Source of the DNA: Acidovorax sp. Root219
GTDB taxonomy: Bacteria > Pseudomonadota > Gammaproteobacteria > Burkholderiales > Burkholderiaceae_C
DNA length: 64,000 nucleotides
Assembly (NCBI RefSeq): GCF_001428665.1
Contig: NZ_LMIJ01000013.1
Span: 79,064 to 143,063 of the forward strand
Reading direction: 5' to 3'
Both the position numbers and the translations under genes were made by a program. The notes beneath the pieces were generated by a model. It was given only the letters and a program-made list of their open reading frames with translations, was not told the DNA's origin and made no database searches. Shown piece after piece: positions 36,363 through 44,067 of this stretch. How positions within the stretch are numbered: the stretch's first letter is position 1; each line of letters opens with the position of its first letter.

Positions 36363-37249
36363 GCTGGTGCCCCCGCGTGGCGGCGCTGCCAGGCCTGCAG
36401 CGCGTTGATGACCAGGAGCAGGATGAACGAGATCACCAGCATGACCACCGCCACGGCGGTGGCGCCGGCGTAGTCGTACTGCTCAAGCTTGCCGATGATG
36501 ATGAGGGGCGTGATTTCAGAAATCATGGGCATGTTGCCGGCGATGAAGATGACCGAGCCGTACTCCCCCACCGCCCGCGCGAACGCCATGGCAAAGCCGG
36601 TGAGCAGCGCGGGGGTGATGGAGGGCAGGATGACCTTCGTGAAGGTCTGCCAGCGCGTGGCGCCCAGGCAGGTGGCGGCTTCTTCGAGCTCCTTTTCGGC
36701 GTCTTCGAGCACCGGCTGCACCGTGCGCACCACGAAAGGCAGGCCGATGAAGATCAGCGCGATCACGATGCCCGCGGGCTTGAAGGCCAGCTGGATGCCC
36801 AGCGGCTCCAGGTACTGCCCCACCCAGCCATTGCCGGCGAGCAGCGCGGTCAGCGAGATGCCGGCCACGGCCGTGGGCAGCGCAAACGGCAGGTCCACCA
36901 GCGCATCGACGATCTTCTTGCCAGGGAACTTGTAGCGCACCAGCACCCAGGCGATCAGCAGGCCGAAGAACAGGTTGACGAGGGCCGCGATGAACGAGGC
37001 GCCGAAGGTCAGCCGGTATGAGGCCAGCACGCGCGGTGCGCTGATGGCGGCCCAGAACTGCTCCCAGGTCAGGGTGAAGGTCTTGAAGATCAGTGCCGAC
37101 AGCGGGATCAGCACGATGATGCTCAGGTAGAACAGCGTGTAGCCCAGGGTCAGGCCAAAGCCGGGCAGCACCCGTTTGGACGCACGCCGGCCGGCCTGCG
37201 CAGGGGCCGTCATGGCACCCCGCGCGGCCACAGAGGTCGCAGCGGTCAT
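36359..37249 (-). CDS. cysT: Sulfate ABC transporter permease CysT (CysU)
   Basis: A 296-residue permease partner of CysW. It has six predicted transmembrane segments, [20 protein letters not shown] in the middle, and the ATPase-docking loop [21 protein letters not shown]. About 25 residues of Ala/Arg-rich sequence precede the first helix. It starts 3 nt after the sulfate-binding protein stop and overlaps cysW by 4 bp, so the four transporter genes are tightly coupled. Confidence 0.95.
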   Translation of the reverse strand: MTAATSVAARGAMTAPAQAGRRASKRVLPGFGLTLGYTLFYLSIIVLIPLSALIFKTFTLTWEQFWAAISAPRVLASYRLTFGASFIAALVNLFFGLLIAWVLVRYKFPGKKIVDALVDLPFALPTAVAGISLTALLAGNGWVGQYLEPLGIQLAFKPAGIVIALIFIGLPFVVRTVQPVLEDAEKELEEAATCLGATRWQTFTKVILPSITPALLTGFAMAFARAVGEYGSVIFIAGNMPMISEITPLIIIGKLEQYDYAGATAVAVVMLVISFILLLVINALQAWQRRHAGAPA

Positions 37250-37252
37250 GGC

Positions 37253-38257
37253 TTACTTGGCGCCGGGCGTGTAGAGCTTGTCGAACTGGCCGCCGTCGTT
37301 GAAGTGAACCTTCTGTGCATCGCTGAGCGAACCGAAGTACTTGGCCACGGTGAACTGCTTCAAAGGCTTGAAGGTGGTGGCGTACTTCTTGAGTACGGTT
37401 TCAGAACGGGGGCGAATGGCGTGCTTGGCCGCGATTTCCTGGGCTTCTTCGGAGTACAGGTAGTCCAGGTAGGCCTTGGCCAGCGTGGCCGTGCCCTTCT
37501 TGGCCACGGTGCGCTCGACCACGGCCACGGGGTTTTCGGCCACCACGCTCACCGACGGGTAGACGGCATCGACCTTGCCGGCGCCGAACTCGCGTTCGAT
37601 GGAGACCACTTCGGATTCGAAGGTGATCAGCACGTCGCCCTGGTTGCGCTGCAGGAAGGTGGCGGTGGCATCGCGCCCGCCCTTGGCCAGGATGGGTACG
37701 TTCTTGTACAGCTTGCCCACGAACTCGGCGGCCTGCGCCTCGGTGCCGCCCTTTTCGCGCACGGCGCCCCAGGCGGCCAGGTAGGCATAGCGGCCGTTGC
37801 CGCCGGTCTTGGGGTTGACCACGATGACCTGCACGCCGGGCTTGATCAGGTCGTCCCAATCCTTGATGCCCTTGGGGTTGCCGTTGCGCACCAGGAACAG
37901 CATGGTCGAGGTGGTGGGCGATGCGTCGTGGGGGAACTTCTTCGCCCAGTCCTTGGCCACCACGCCGCTGTCGGCGAGAAACTGCACGTCGGTGGTCGTG
38001 TTCATGGTGACCACGTCGGCCGCCAGGCCGTCGTTCACGGCGCGCGCCTGGGCGCTGGAGCCGGCGTGCGACTGGTCGATCTTCACGTCCTTGCCGGTGG
38101 TCTTCTTGTAGTGCGCGGTGAAGGCGGCGTTGTAGTCCTTGTAGAACTCACGCGCCACGTCGTACGACACGTTGAGCAGCGAGTCCTGGGCCAGCGCCAT
38201 GCCGCTGGCAGTGAATGCCAGAGTGGCCAGAAGAGTCTTGAGTTTCAAAGAAGTCAT
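37253..38257 (-). CDS. sbp: Periplasmic sulfate-binding protein
   Basis: A 334-residue periplasmic solute-binding protein for sulfate. The signal peptide is residues 1-23 with cleavage after GMALA. The mature N-terminus LLNVSYDVAREFYKDYNAAF, the segment QSHAGSSAQARAVNDGLAAD and NPKTGGNGRYAYLAAW are typical of Sbp/CysP. It is first in the sbp-cysTWA operon. The ATG at 38257 is chosen because it begins a proper signal peptide (MTSLKLKTLLATLAFTASG). The shared 18-bp sulfur-associated sequence lies 53 nt upstream. Confidence 0.95.
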   Translation of the reverse strand: MTSLKLKTLLATLAFTASGMALAQDSLLNVSYDVAREFYKDYNAAFTAHYKKTTGKDVKIDQSHAGSSAQARAVNDGLAADVVTMNTTTDVQFLADSGVVAKDWAKKFPHDASPTTSTMLFLVRNGNPKGIKDWDDLIKPGVQVIVVNPKTGGNGRYAYLAAWGAVREKGGTEAQAAEFVGKLYKNVPILAKGGRDATATFLQRNQGDVLITFESEVVSIEREFGAGKVDAVYPSVSVVAENPVAVVERTVAKKGTATLAKAYLDYLYSEEAQEIAAKHAIRPRSETVLKKYATTFKPLKQFTVAKYFGSLSDAQKVHFNDGGQFDKLYTPGAK

Positions 38258-38310
38258 GTGGCGTAGCCTGTAAGGAAAAACGGTAGATGCTCCATTGTCC
38301 ACACAGCGCC

Positions 38311-38328
38311 TTAAAACTCAAAAGAATA
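38311..38328. promoter_or_regulatory. Shared sulfur-regulon sequence upstream of sbp-cysTWA
   Basis: TTAAAACTCAAAAGAATA, identical at all 18 positions to the copy upstream of the MetQ-like gene. It lies 53 nt before the sbp start codon, in the position expected for an activator such as CysB. Related copies precede the peroxiredoxin gene and the rhodanese/encapsulin operon. Binding by CysB is an inference from the genes it precedes. Confidence 0.7.
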
Positions 38329-38396
38329 CATTCTTGTTAATTAAGCTGTTTTTTGGAATATAGAAACGGAAAGGCTCGCGCAGCAAGCCCGCAGCC

Positions 38397-39005
38397 TCAG
38401 GCCGTGGCCTGCAAGGCAGCTGGCGCAGGGGCCGGCGCCCCCACCCCGCCCTGCTCGCCCGTCAGCGACTGCAGCAGCGCCCAGCCCAAGGGCCATTCGC
38501 CATGGCCCGATTCCACATTGATATGGCCGGCCTGCTGCATGCGCACGAACTCGCTGCCCCAGGCGCGGGCGTACGCTCCAGCCAGGCGAATAGGGCAGTA
38601 CGGGTCGTTGCTGCTGGCCACCACCACGCTGCGGTAAGGCAGTTGCGCGTAGGGCACGGGGGCAAAGTCGTTGAGGATGGCGCGGCGCTCCGGGTCGGCC
38701 GGCGCCACCAGCAGCGCGCCGTGGATGCGCGCCGCTGCTTCGGGCCCCAGGTGCGTGGTGGCGATGCAGCCCAGGCTGTGCGCCACGATCACCACCGGGT
38801 GCGGGGCGGCCAGCACGGTCTTTTCGAGCGTGCCGACCCAGGCGTTGCGGGTGGGGGTGATCCAGTCGTCCTGCACCACGCGGCGCGCCTCGGGCAACCG
38901 TTCGGTCCACAGGCTTTGCCAGTGGCCGGGGCCGGAGTCGCGCCAGCCGGGGACGATGATGATGGAAGTGGGGTTCACAGGTGTACCGCCTGGCGCGGCC
39001 CTCAC
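38397..39005 (-). CDS. RBBP9/YdeN-type serine hydrolase
   Basis: A small alpha/beta hydrolase of the RBBP9/YdeN family. It has the opening strand SIIIVPGWRDSGPGHWQSLW, the nucleophile elbow AHSLG, a catalytic Asp region in SSNDPYCP and the catalytic His in AGHINVESGHGEWPLG. The frame opens at GTG 39005; GTG at 38978 (nine residues later, with AGGCGG upstream) is a plausible alternative. It starts about 20 nt after the 1-Cys peroxiredoxin stop, so it probably shares that gene's sulfur-linked promoter. The natural substrate is unknown. Confidence 0.85.
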   Translation of the reverse strand: MRAAPGGTPVNPTSIIIVPGWRDSGPGHWQSLWTERLPEARRVVQDDWITPTRNAWVGTLEKTVLAAPHPVVIVAHSLGCIATTHLGPEAAARIHGALLVAPADPERRAILNDFAPVPYAQLPYRSVVVASSNDPYCPIRLAGAYARAWGSEFVRMQQAGHINVESGHGEWPLGWALLQSLTGEQGGVGAPAPAPAALQATA

Positions 39006-39024
39006 GGGCCGCAGCCGGGCTTAC

Positions 39025-39666
39025 TTACTTGTTGGGCTGGGGCGTGATGCGCAGGTAGGGGCGCACGGCCTTGAAGCCCTTGGGGAAGCGCTGGGCGATC
39101 TCGGCCGGGTCTTGCAGGCTGGGCACGATGATCACGTCGTCGCCGTCCTTCCAATTGGCGGGCGTGGCCACCTTGTGGCTGTCGGTCAGCTGCAGCGAGT
39201 CGATCACGCGCAGGATCTCGTCGAAGTTGCGGCCCGTGCTCGCAGGGTATGTGAAGGTGGTGCGGATGACCTTCTTCGGGTCGATGATGAACACGCTGCG
39301 CACCGTGACCGTGGTCGATGCGTTGGGGTGGATCATGTCGTACAGGTCGGCCACCTTCTTGTCCGCATCGGCCAGGATGGGGAAGTTGACGGTGGTGTTC
39401 TGCGTTTCGTTGATGTCGCCCACCCAGCGGTTGTGCGAATCCACGGGGTCCACGCTCACTGCGATGGGCTTGACCTTGCGCTTGGCGAATTCGGTGGCCA
39501 GGGCGGCCGTCTTGCCCAGCTCGGTGGTGCACACCGGCGTGAAATCGGCAGGGTGCGAGAACAGCACTACCCACGAGTCACCCGCCCATTCATGGAAGTG
39601 GATGGGGCCGGCGGTGGATTCCTGGGTGAAGTCGGGGGCGGTGTCGCCGAGTCGCAATGTGGCCAT
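39025..39666 (-). CDS. 1-Cys peroxiredoxin (Prx6 type, LsfA-like)
   Basis: A 213-residue peroxiredoxin that reduces hydrogen peroxide or organic peroxides. The peroxidatic Cys46 sits in SHPADFTPVCTTEL, and the long C-terminal domain is that of the Prx6 class. There is no resolving cysteine in the usual position. Pseudomonas LsfA, a 1-Cys enzyme of this type, is induced by sulfate starvation. Here too the gene is preceded, 47 nt upstream, by the sequence shared with sbp and metQ-like genes, which supports sulfur control. It is followed by the RBBP9-like hydrolase. Confidence 0.94.
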   Translation of the reverse strand: MATLRLGDTAPDFTQESTAGPIHFHEWAGDSWVVLFSHPADFTPVCTTELGKTAALATEFAKRKVKPIAVSVDPVDSHNRWVGDINETQNTTVNFPILADADKKVADLYDMIHPNASTTVTVRSVFIIDPKKVIRTTFTYPASTGRNFDEILRVIDSLQLTDSHKVATPANWKDGDDVIIVPSLQDPAEIAQRFPKGFKAVRPYLRITPQPNK

Positions 39667-39713
39667 AGAGATGCTCCTTCAATGTCTGATGGAGCCATTC
39701 TGCGAGCCGGTCT

Positions 39714-39731
39714 TTAAAACCCAAACGAATA
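39714..39731. promoter_or_regulatory. Shared sulfur-regulon sequence upstream of the peroxiredoxin
   Basis: TTAAAACCCAAACGAATA, differing at two of 18 positions from the sbp copy and in the same orientation relative to the gene it precedes. It lies 47 nt before the peroxiredoxin start codon. Confidence 0.65.
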
Positions 39732-39780
39732 TATTGTTCTGACTTAATCGCAAAAACGTCTATCAAAAGCGCAAAACCGC

Positions 39781-40515
39781 TCAATCGTCGTCCGCCAGCA
39801 GCCGATCCAGCCGTTCCCGGTAGTTGTTGAGGAAGTCGTGCGTTACGGCGTAGTGCTCGGTGTCTTCGAAGGCCACTTCCGACAGGCCCGTGCCGTCGAA
39901 CTGGATGATCTTTGCGTGCGGATAGGACAGCAGGATGGGCGAGTGCGTGGCGACGATGAACTGCGACTTGTCCTCCACCAGTTGGTGGATGGCCGAGAGC
40001 GCGGCCAGTTGGCGGTTGGGTGACAGCGCGGCTTCGGGCTCGTCCAGCAGGTACAGGCCCTTGCCGCGGAACTTGTGGGCGAGCAGGGACATGAAGGCCT
40101 CGCCGTGCGAGATGCCATGCAGCGAATGGGTGCCGTAGGCGTCGGGAACACCGTTGTCGTCCACAAAGGTGGCGACATTGAAGAAGCTCTCGGCCCGCAG
40201 AAAGTACCCATCCTTGGGTTGGCGAAAACTCCGCGCCAGCCGCAGCACCTCGTGCAGGGGCGACACCGAGTCGGTGGTGCCCACCGCGAAGTCGCGGGTG
40301 CCGCCCTGGGGGCTATAGCCCAGGGCCACGGCAATGGCTTCCAGCAGCGTGGACTTGCCCGAGCCGTTTTCGCCCACGAGGAAGGTCACGTCCGGGTGGA
40401 ACTCCATCAGGCCCATTTCCCGGATGGCGGGTATGTTGTAGGGGTAGCTGTCGAAATCCACCTCTGCATCGGGGCGGATGCAAACGCTCTGGATATAGGG
40501 TTTGGCGGCAAGCAT
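39781..40515 (-). CDS. ABC-type AAA ATPase of unknown role
   Basis: A 244-residue soluble ATPase with the ABC/SMC-like head fold. Walker A is VGENGSGKSTLLEAIA, the Walker B region is GLYLLDEPEAALSPNRQ, and the switch His is in FIVATHSPILLSYP. The conserved start has GLMEFHPDVTFLVGENGSGKS. There is no transmembrane segment and no adjacent permease. Such stand-alone proteins are annotated as AAA family or DNA repair-like ATPases; some are parts of defence or toxin modules, but no partner gene is adjacent here. It is likely monocistronic. Confidence 0.85.
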   Translation of the reverse strand: MLAAKPYIQSVCIRPDAEVDFDSYPYNIPAIREMGLMEFHPDVTFLVGENGSGKSTLLEAIAVALGYSPQGGTRDFAVGTTDSVSPLHEVLRLARSFRQPKDGYFLRAESFFNVATFVDDNGVPDAYGTHSLHGISHGEAFMSLLAHKFRGKGLYLLDEPEAALSPNRQLAALSAIHQLVEDKSQFIVATHSPILLSYPHAKIIQFDGTGLSEVAFEDTEHYAVTHDFLNNYRERLDRLLADDD

Positions 40516-40547
40516 GGTGCCGCCATGCTAACGGGCCGGCGTGCAGC

Positions 40548-41417
40548 TCAGAAGCGCACGGCCTCGAATGCCGGATGCAATTCGTCCACCCAGTGGTCCA
40601 GCTCTTCTTCCGACACCGCCAGGTGGTCCATGCAGGCCTGGCCATACTGCAGCCAGTCGCGCGTGGGCTGCAGGTTGTCGTGGTGATTCACCAGGTACTC
40701 GGCCAGCAGGCCCAGGGCCACCAGGTGGCGCACCGTGGTGTTGAATTGTTCGTCCTGCAGGGCCGCAAAGTCGTGGTGCAGCCAGATGGCCTGGGCCACG
40801 TCGCCCGGCAGGTGCCAGGTGCGCGCCACGATGGCGCCCATCACCGCATGGTCGGTGTGGTGGTTGGCGTTTTCGGTCTGGGTGAAGGTGCGGTCCTTGC
40901 GGGCCAGGGCCTCGGTCACGGTGGAGCCGTAGCCGCGCACGGCCTTGACCAGCACCGGCATGCCCACGTGGCAGAACAGGCCGAAGCTGTAGCCCAGGCC
41001 CGGGTCGAAGCTGTAGAGCTGGCGCCCGATGTGCTCGCAGGCGATGGCGCGGCGCTGCGAGCTTTCCCAGAAATGCTCAAGCAGCGGCGAGCGCACCATG
41101 AGCGCGTTGCGCGTGATGAAGGCCGAGAGCAGCTCCACGGCCGGGTTCAGCCCGAGCACCGTGAGCGCCATGCCAATGGTCTGCACCGGCTGGGCCAGGC
41201 CGAACAAGGGGCTGTTGGCCTGGCGGATCAGGGCGGCGGCCAGGGCCACGTCGGACGAGGCCAGTTGCTCCAGCGCGCCCGAGTCGAGCTCGGGCGCGGC
41301 CACGATCTGCTGCAGCCGCACCAGGGATTCCGGGCACGGCGGTATCACGATGGCCCGCACGGACGGGTGGACGCGGGCCTTCTGGAGGTGGGTGTCGATG
41401 GGGTGGGAGGTTTTCAC
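40548..41417 (-). CDS. HDOD domain protein
   Basis: A 289-residue protein with an HDOD domain, an HD-like fold without the catalytic metal residues, used in signalling and cell-cycle or motility control. Residues about 25-220 match the fold, for example LASSDVALAAALIRQANSPLFGL, NPAVELLSAFITRNAL and HTDHAVMGAIVARTWHLP. It probably starts at GTG 41417 (VKTSHPIDTHLQ), because sequence further upstream in frame overlaps non-coding DNA and is unlike the family. It lies alone, downstream of the LysR gene on the same strand. Confidence 0.82.
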   Translation of the reverse strand: MKTSHPIDTHLQKARVHPSVRAIVIPPCPESLVRLQQIVAAPELDSGALEQLASSDVALAAALIRQANSPLFGLAQPVQTIGMALTVLGLNPAVELLSAFITRNALMVRSPLLEHFWESSQRRAIACEHIGRQLYSFDPGLGYSFGLFCHVGMPVLVKAVRGYGSTVTEALARKDRTFTQTENANHHTDHAVMGAIVARTWHLPGDVAQAIWLHHDFAALQDEQFNTTVRHLVALGLLAEYLVNHHDNLQPTRDWLQYGQACMDHLAVSEEELDHWVDELHPAFEAVRF

Positions 41418-41556
41418 GGCGCGCCCTGGGCACCTGCGCAGGGTAGCGCGCAGGCAACCGGTCAGTTGCAACTGGTTGCATTGTGGCCTGAAAACGCCCG
41501 CTCGGCAGAGACCCGCGCGCCTGGCGGACTTCGCCACATGGCGTATTGCGCCAGTG

Positions 41557-42504
41557 TTATATACCTGCGCCGTCCAGCCCCGCTCCGCCATCGCGCGCCG
41601 TCAGGCTGTTGCGCCCCGGCATGGCCTCGCCCAGGTAGTCGAGAAAACTGCGCACCGCTGGCGACAGCCCGCGCCGCGAAGGGAAGACCGCGTGCACGAT
41701 GGCCGGCGGCGGCACCCACTCGGGCAGCACGCGCACCAGGCGGCGCTCGCGCATCTCCTCGTGGCACATGTAGTCGGGCATCCAGCCCATGCCGATACCG
41801 GCCAGCACGGCGAACTTCAAGGTCAGCAGGTCGTCGGCCACGTAGCGCGGGGTGTGGTGTACCACCTGGTGGGCGCCGCCGGGCCCCATCAGGTTCAGGG
41901 TGGCGCGGCCATCGGGGGCCGACATGGCCACGCTGTCCATGCGCGAGAGGTCTTCGAGCGTGGTGGGCGTGCCCTGGCGTATCAGCAGGTCGGGGCTGGC
42001 CACGAGGATGGTGCTGGTCATGTCCAGGCGCTTGACGACCATGCTGCCGCTGTCCTCCAGGGAGGGGCGCACACGCAGGGCCACGTCGATGCCCTCCTCC
42101 ACCACGTTCACGGCGCGGTTGCTGACCATCATGTCCACCCGCACCTCGGGGTAGCGCGCCAGGAAGGGGGGCATCATCTCGGCCAGCACTGTCTGCGCCA
42201 GGGTCACCGGGCAGCTCACGCGCACGGTGCCGCGCGGCACCGTCTGCACCTGGGCCACGGTGTCGGCCGCCGCCTGGGCCGACTCGCGCATGGCCTGGCA
42301 GTGGCGCAGGTAGGCCTCGCCCACCTCGGTCAGCGAGAGCTTGCGCGTGGTGCGCTGCAGGAGCCGCACACCCAGTTGCGCCTCCAGATCCGACACGCGG
42401 CGCGAAAGGCGCGATTTGGGGATGCCCAGGGCGCGGCCGGCAGCGGCAAAGCCGCCGCGCTCGACCACCTCGGCGAAATACAGCATGTCGTTGAGGTCTT
42501 GCAT
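41557..42504 (-). CDS. LysR family regulator divergent from azoreductase
   Basis: A LysR-type regulator of about 315 residues starting [20 protein letters not shown]; an ATG three codons earlier is also possible. The helix-turn-helix is [26 protein letters not shown], and the effector-binding domain contains [28 protein letters not shown]. It belongs to the large CrgA/AaeR-like group. It is transcribed divergently from the NADH-azoreductase gene, which it probably controls; a GATAG-N6-CTATC palindrome lies between them. The inducer is unknown, possibly a quinone or other electrophile. Confidence 0.9.
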   Translation of the reverse strand: MQDLNDMLYFAEVVERGGFAAAGRALGIPKSRLSRRVSDLEAQLGVRLLQRTTRKLSLTEVGEAYLRHCQAMRESAQAAADTVAQVQTVPRGTVRVSCPVTLAQTVLAEMMPPFLARYPEVRVDMMVSNRAVNVVEEGIDVALRVRPSLEDSGSMVVKRLDMTSTILVASPDLLIRQGTPTTLEDLSRMDSVAMSAPDGRATLNLMGPGGAHQVVHHTPRYVADDLLTLKFAVLAGIGMGWMPDYMCHEEMRERRLVRVLPEWVPPPAIVHAVFPSRRGLSPAVRSFLDYLGEAMPGRNSLTARDGGAGLDGAGI

Positions 42505-42522
42505 AAAGTACATCGTTCTACT

Positions 42523-42538
42523 GATAGGACAATCTATC
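42523..42538. promoter_or_regulatory. Probable LysR operator between the regulator and azoreductase
   Basis: GATAG (42523-42527) and CTATC (42534-42538) form a short perfect inverted repeat around a 6-nt spacer. It sits 18 nt before the LysR start and about 90 nt before the azoreductase start, a typical LysR site position. Assignment is from symmetry and location only. Confidence 0.45.
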
Positions 42539-42628
42539 GCAAGTTCAATGCCTTATCAACAAACGAGTGCGTCTCCACAATTCACCCATGGCCACACGCT
42601 CTGGCTGCCACCCACAGGAGATTCCCTC

Positions 42629-43273
42629 ATGCAACTGCTTCACATCGACTCGGCCATCACCGGCGAACAATCCGTTTCGCGCGAACTCACCAAGCGCATC
42701 GTCGCTGCCTGGAAGGCCGGCCACGCCAACACCATGGTGCAGTACCTGGATCTGGCTGCGCAGGCACCTGCCCACTTCACGGCCGACGCCATGGGCTTTC
42801 GCACCGGACAGGAAGCCTCGACCGATGCGCAGCGCACTGAAAACGCCCTGTCCGAAGCCCTGGTGAGCCAGTTTCTGGCGGCCGATGTGATCGTGATCGG
42901 CGCCCCGCTGTACAACTTCACCATCCCCAGCCAGCTCAAGGCCTGGATCGACCGCGTGGCCCAGATCGGCCGCACCTTCAAGTACACCGACAAGGGCCCC
43001 GTGGGCCTGGCCGGCGGCAAGACGGTGATCGTGGCATCGAGCCGTGGCGGCGTGTACTCCACCAGCGAAGGTGGCCAGGCCATGGAACACCAGGAAAGCT
43101 ACCTGAAGGTGGTGTTCGGCTTCTTCGGCATCACCGACGTGCGCTTTGTGCGTGCCGAAGGCGTGGGCATGGGCCCTGACGCGAAGGCCCTGGCCTTTGC
43201 CAATGCCGACAAGGACATCGCAGCACAGACCGCCGTGCCCGCCAACCAGCCGCAAGTGGCACAAGCCGCCTGA
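42629..43273 (+). CDS. azoR: FMN-dependent NADH-azoreductase
   Basis: A 214-residue flavodoxin-fold enzyme that reduces azo compounds and quinones with NADH. Typical features are [17 protein letters not shown] at the N-terminus, [20 protein letters not shown] and the FMN loop SSRGGVYS. The ATG at 42629 follows CAGGAG with 8-nt spacing. It is divergent from a LysR regulator, an arrangement often seen for quinone-responsive azoR genes, and it ends at a strong bidirectional terminator shared with the convergent FMN reductase. Confidence 0.94.
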   Translation: MQLLHIDSAITGEQSVSRELTKRIVAAWKAGHANTMVQYLDLAAQAPAHFTADAMGFRTGQEASTDAQRTENALSEALVSQFLAADVIVIGAPLYNFTIPSQLKAWIDRVAQIGRTFKYTDKGPVGLAGGKTVIVASSRGGVYSTSEGGQAMEHQESYLKVVFGFFGITDVRFVRAEGVGMGPDAKALAFANADKDIAAQTAVPANQPQVAQAA

Positions 43274-43299
43274 TCGGCAGGCCAACGGCCCCCAAAGCA

Positions 43300-43324
43300 A
43301 AACGCCGCCCAAAGGGCGGCGTTT
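43300..43324. terminator. Bidirectional intrinsic terminator
   Basis: AAACGCCGCCC (43300-43310) and GGGCGGCGTTT (43314-43324) form a perfect 11-bp stem with an AAA loop between the convergent azoR and FMN reductase genes. Confidence 0.85.
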
Positions 43325-43347
43325 CTCATGGTGCGTTCAGAAGACGC

Positions 43348-43896
43348 TCAGATGTGCTTCTTGACCCAGCCAACGTAGGCGTCCACCCAGCCCTGCAGGA
43401 ACTTCTTGCTGCCCTCACCCACGTTGCCGTCGGCGTCGAACAGGCCTTCCTTGGCATGGATGAAGCCCTCGGGCTGGCCCAGCGTGGGCACATCGAGGTA
43501 GGCCAGCACGTTGCGCAGGTGCTGCTGCGCCAGCGCGGTGCCGATGGCGCCCACCGAGGCACCGATCACACCCGCAGGCTTGCCGCCCCAGGCGCTCTGG
43601 CCGTAGGGGCGCGAGGCGTGGTCCAGCGCGTTCTTGAGCACACCGGGGATGGAGCGGTTGTACTCGGGCGTCACGAACAGCAGGCCCTGGGCCGCCTTGA
43701 GCTCGCCCTTGAGGCGCACCACGGAAGCGGCCTGCTGGCCATCGTCGTCTTGGTTGTACAGCGGCAGGTCATCGATGCGCAGGTGGGTGAATTGGAAATC
43801 CGCCGGGGCCAGCCGCTCGATGGCGGTGGCCAGTTGGCGGTTGAACGAATCCTTGCGGAGGCTGCCGACGATGACGGCGATCTGGACATTGCTCAT
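43348..43896 (-). CDS. NADPH-dependent FMN reductase
   Basis: A 182-residue flavodoxin-like reductase. Hallmarks are AVIVGSLRKDSFNRQLATAI at the N-terminus (the phosphate-binding loop GSLRKDS) and VTPEYNRSIPGVLKNALDHASRP, typical of the FMN_red family that includes ChrR, YieF and SsuE-like proteins. It reduces free FMN, quinones or metal ions. The ATG (complement of 43894-43896) is preceded by an AAGGAG-like site. It sits between azoR and the encapsulin operon but has its own promoter region. An SsuE-like role supplying FMNH2 for sulfonate use is possible but not shown. Confidence 0.9.
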   Translation of the reverse strand: MSNVQIAVIVGSLRKDSFNRQLATAIERLAPADFQFTHLRIDDLPLYNQDDDGQQAASVVRLKGELKAAQGLLFVTPEYNRSIPGVLKNALDHASRPYGQSAWGGKPAGVIGASVGAIGTALAQQHLRNVLAYLDVPTLGQPEGFIHAKEGLFDADGNVGEGSKKFLQGWVDAYVGWVKKHI

Positions 43897-44067
43897 GAAA
43901 ACTCCTTGTGAGTGGGACGACACGGAGAAAAGCACTGCGGGGCCTCTCAACCCCGCCGCACGAGGCGCTTGCCATGATAGCCACAGACCGTGGCCTGAGG
44001 ATGAAGCAGGCTCAGCGCAATTGCTATATTTTGTATAGCAATTGCGCCAGAGGCCAAGACCTCTTAC

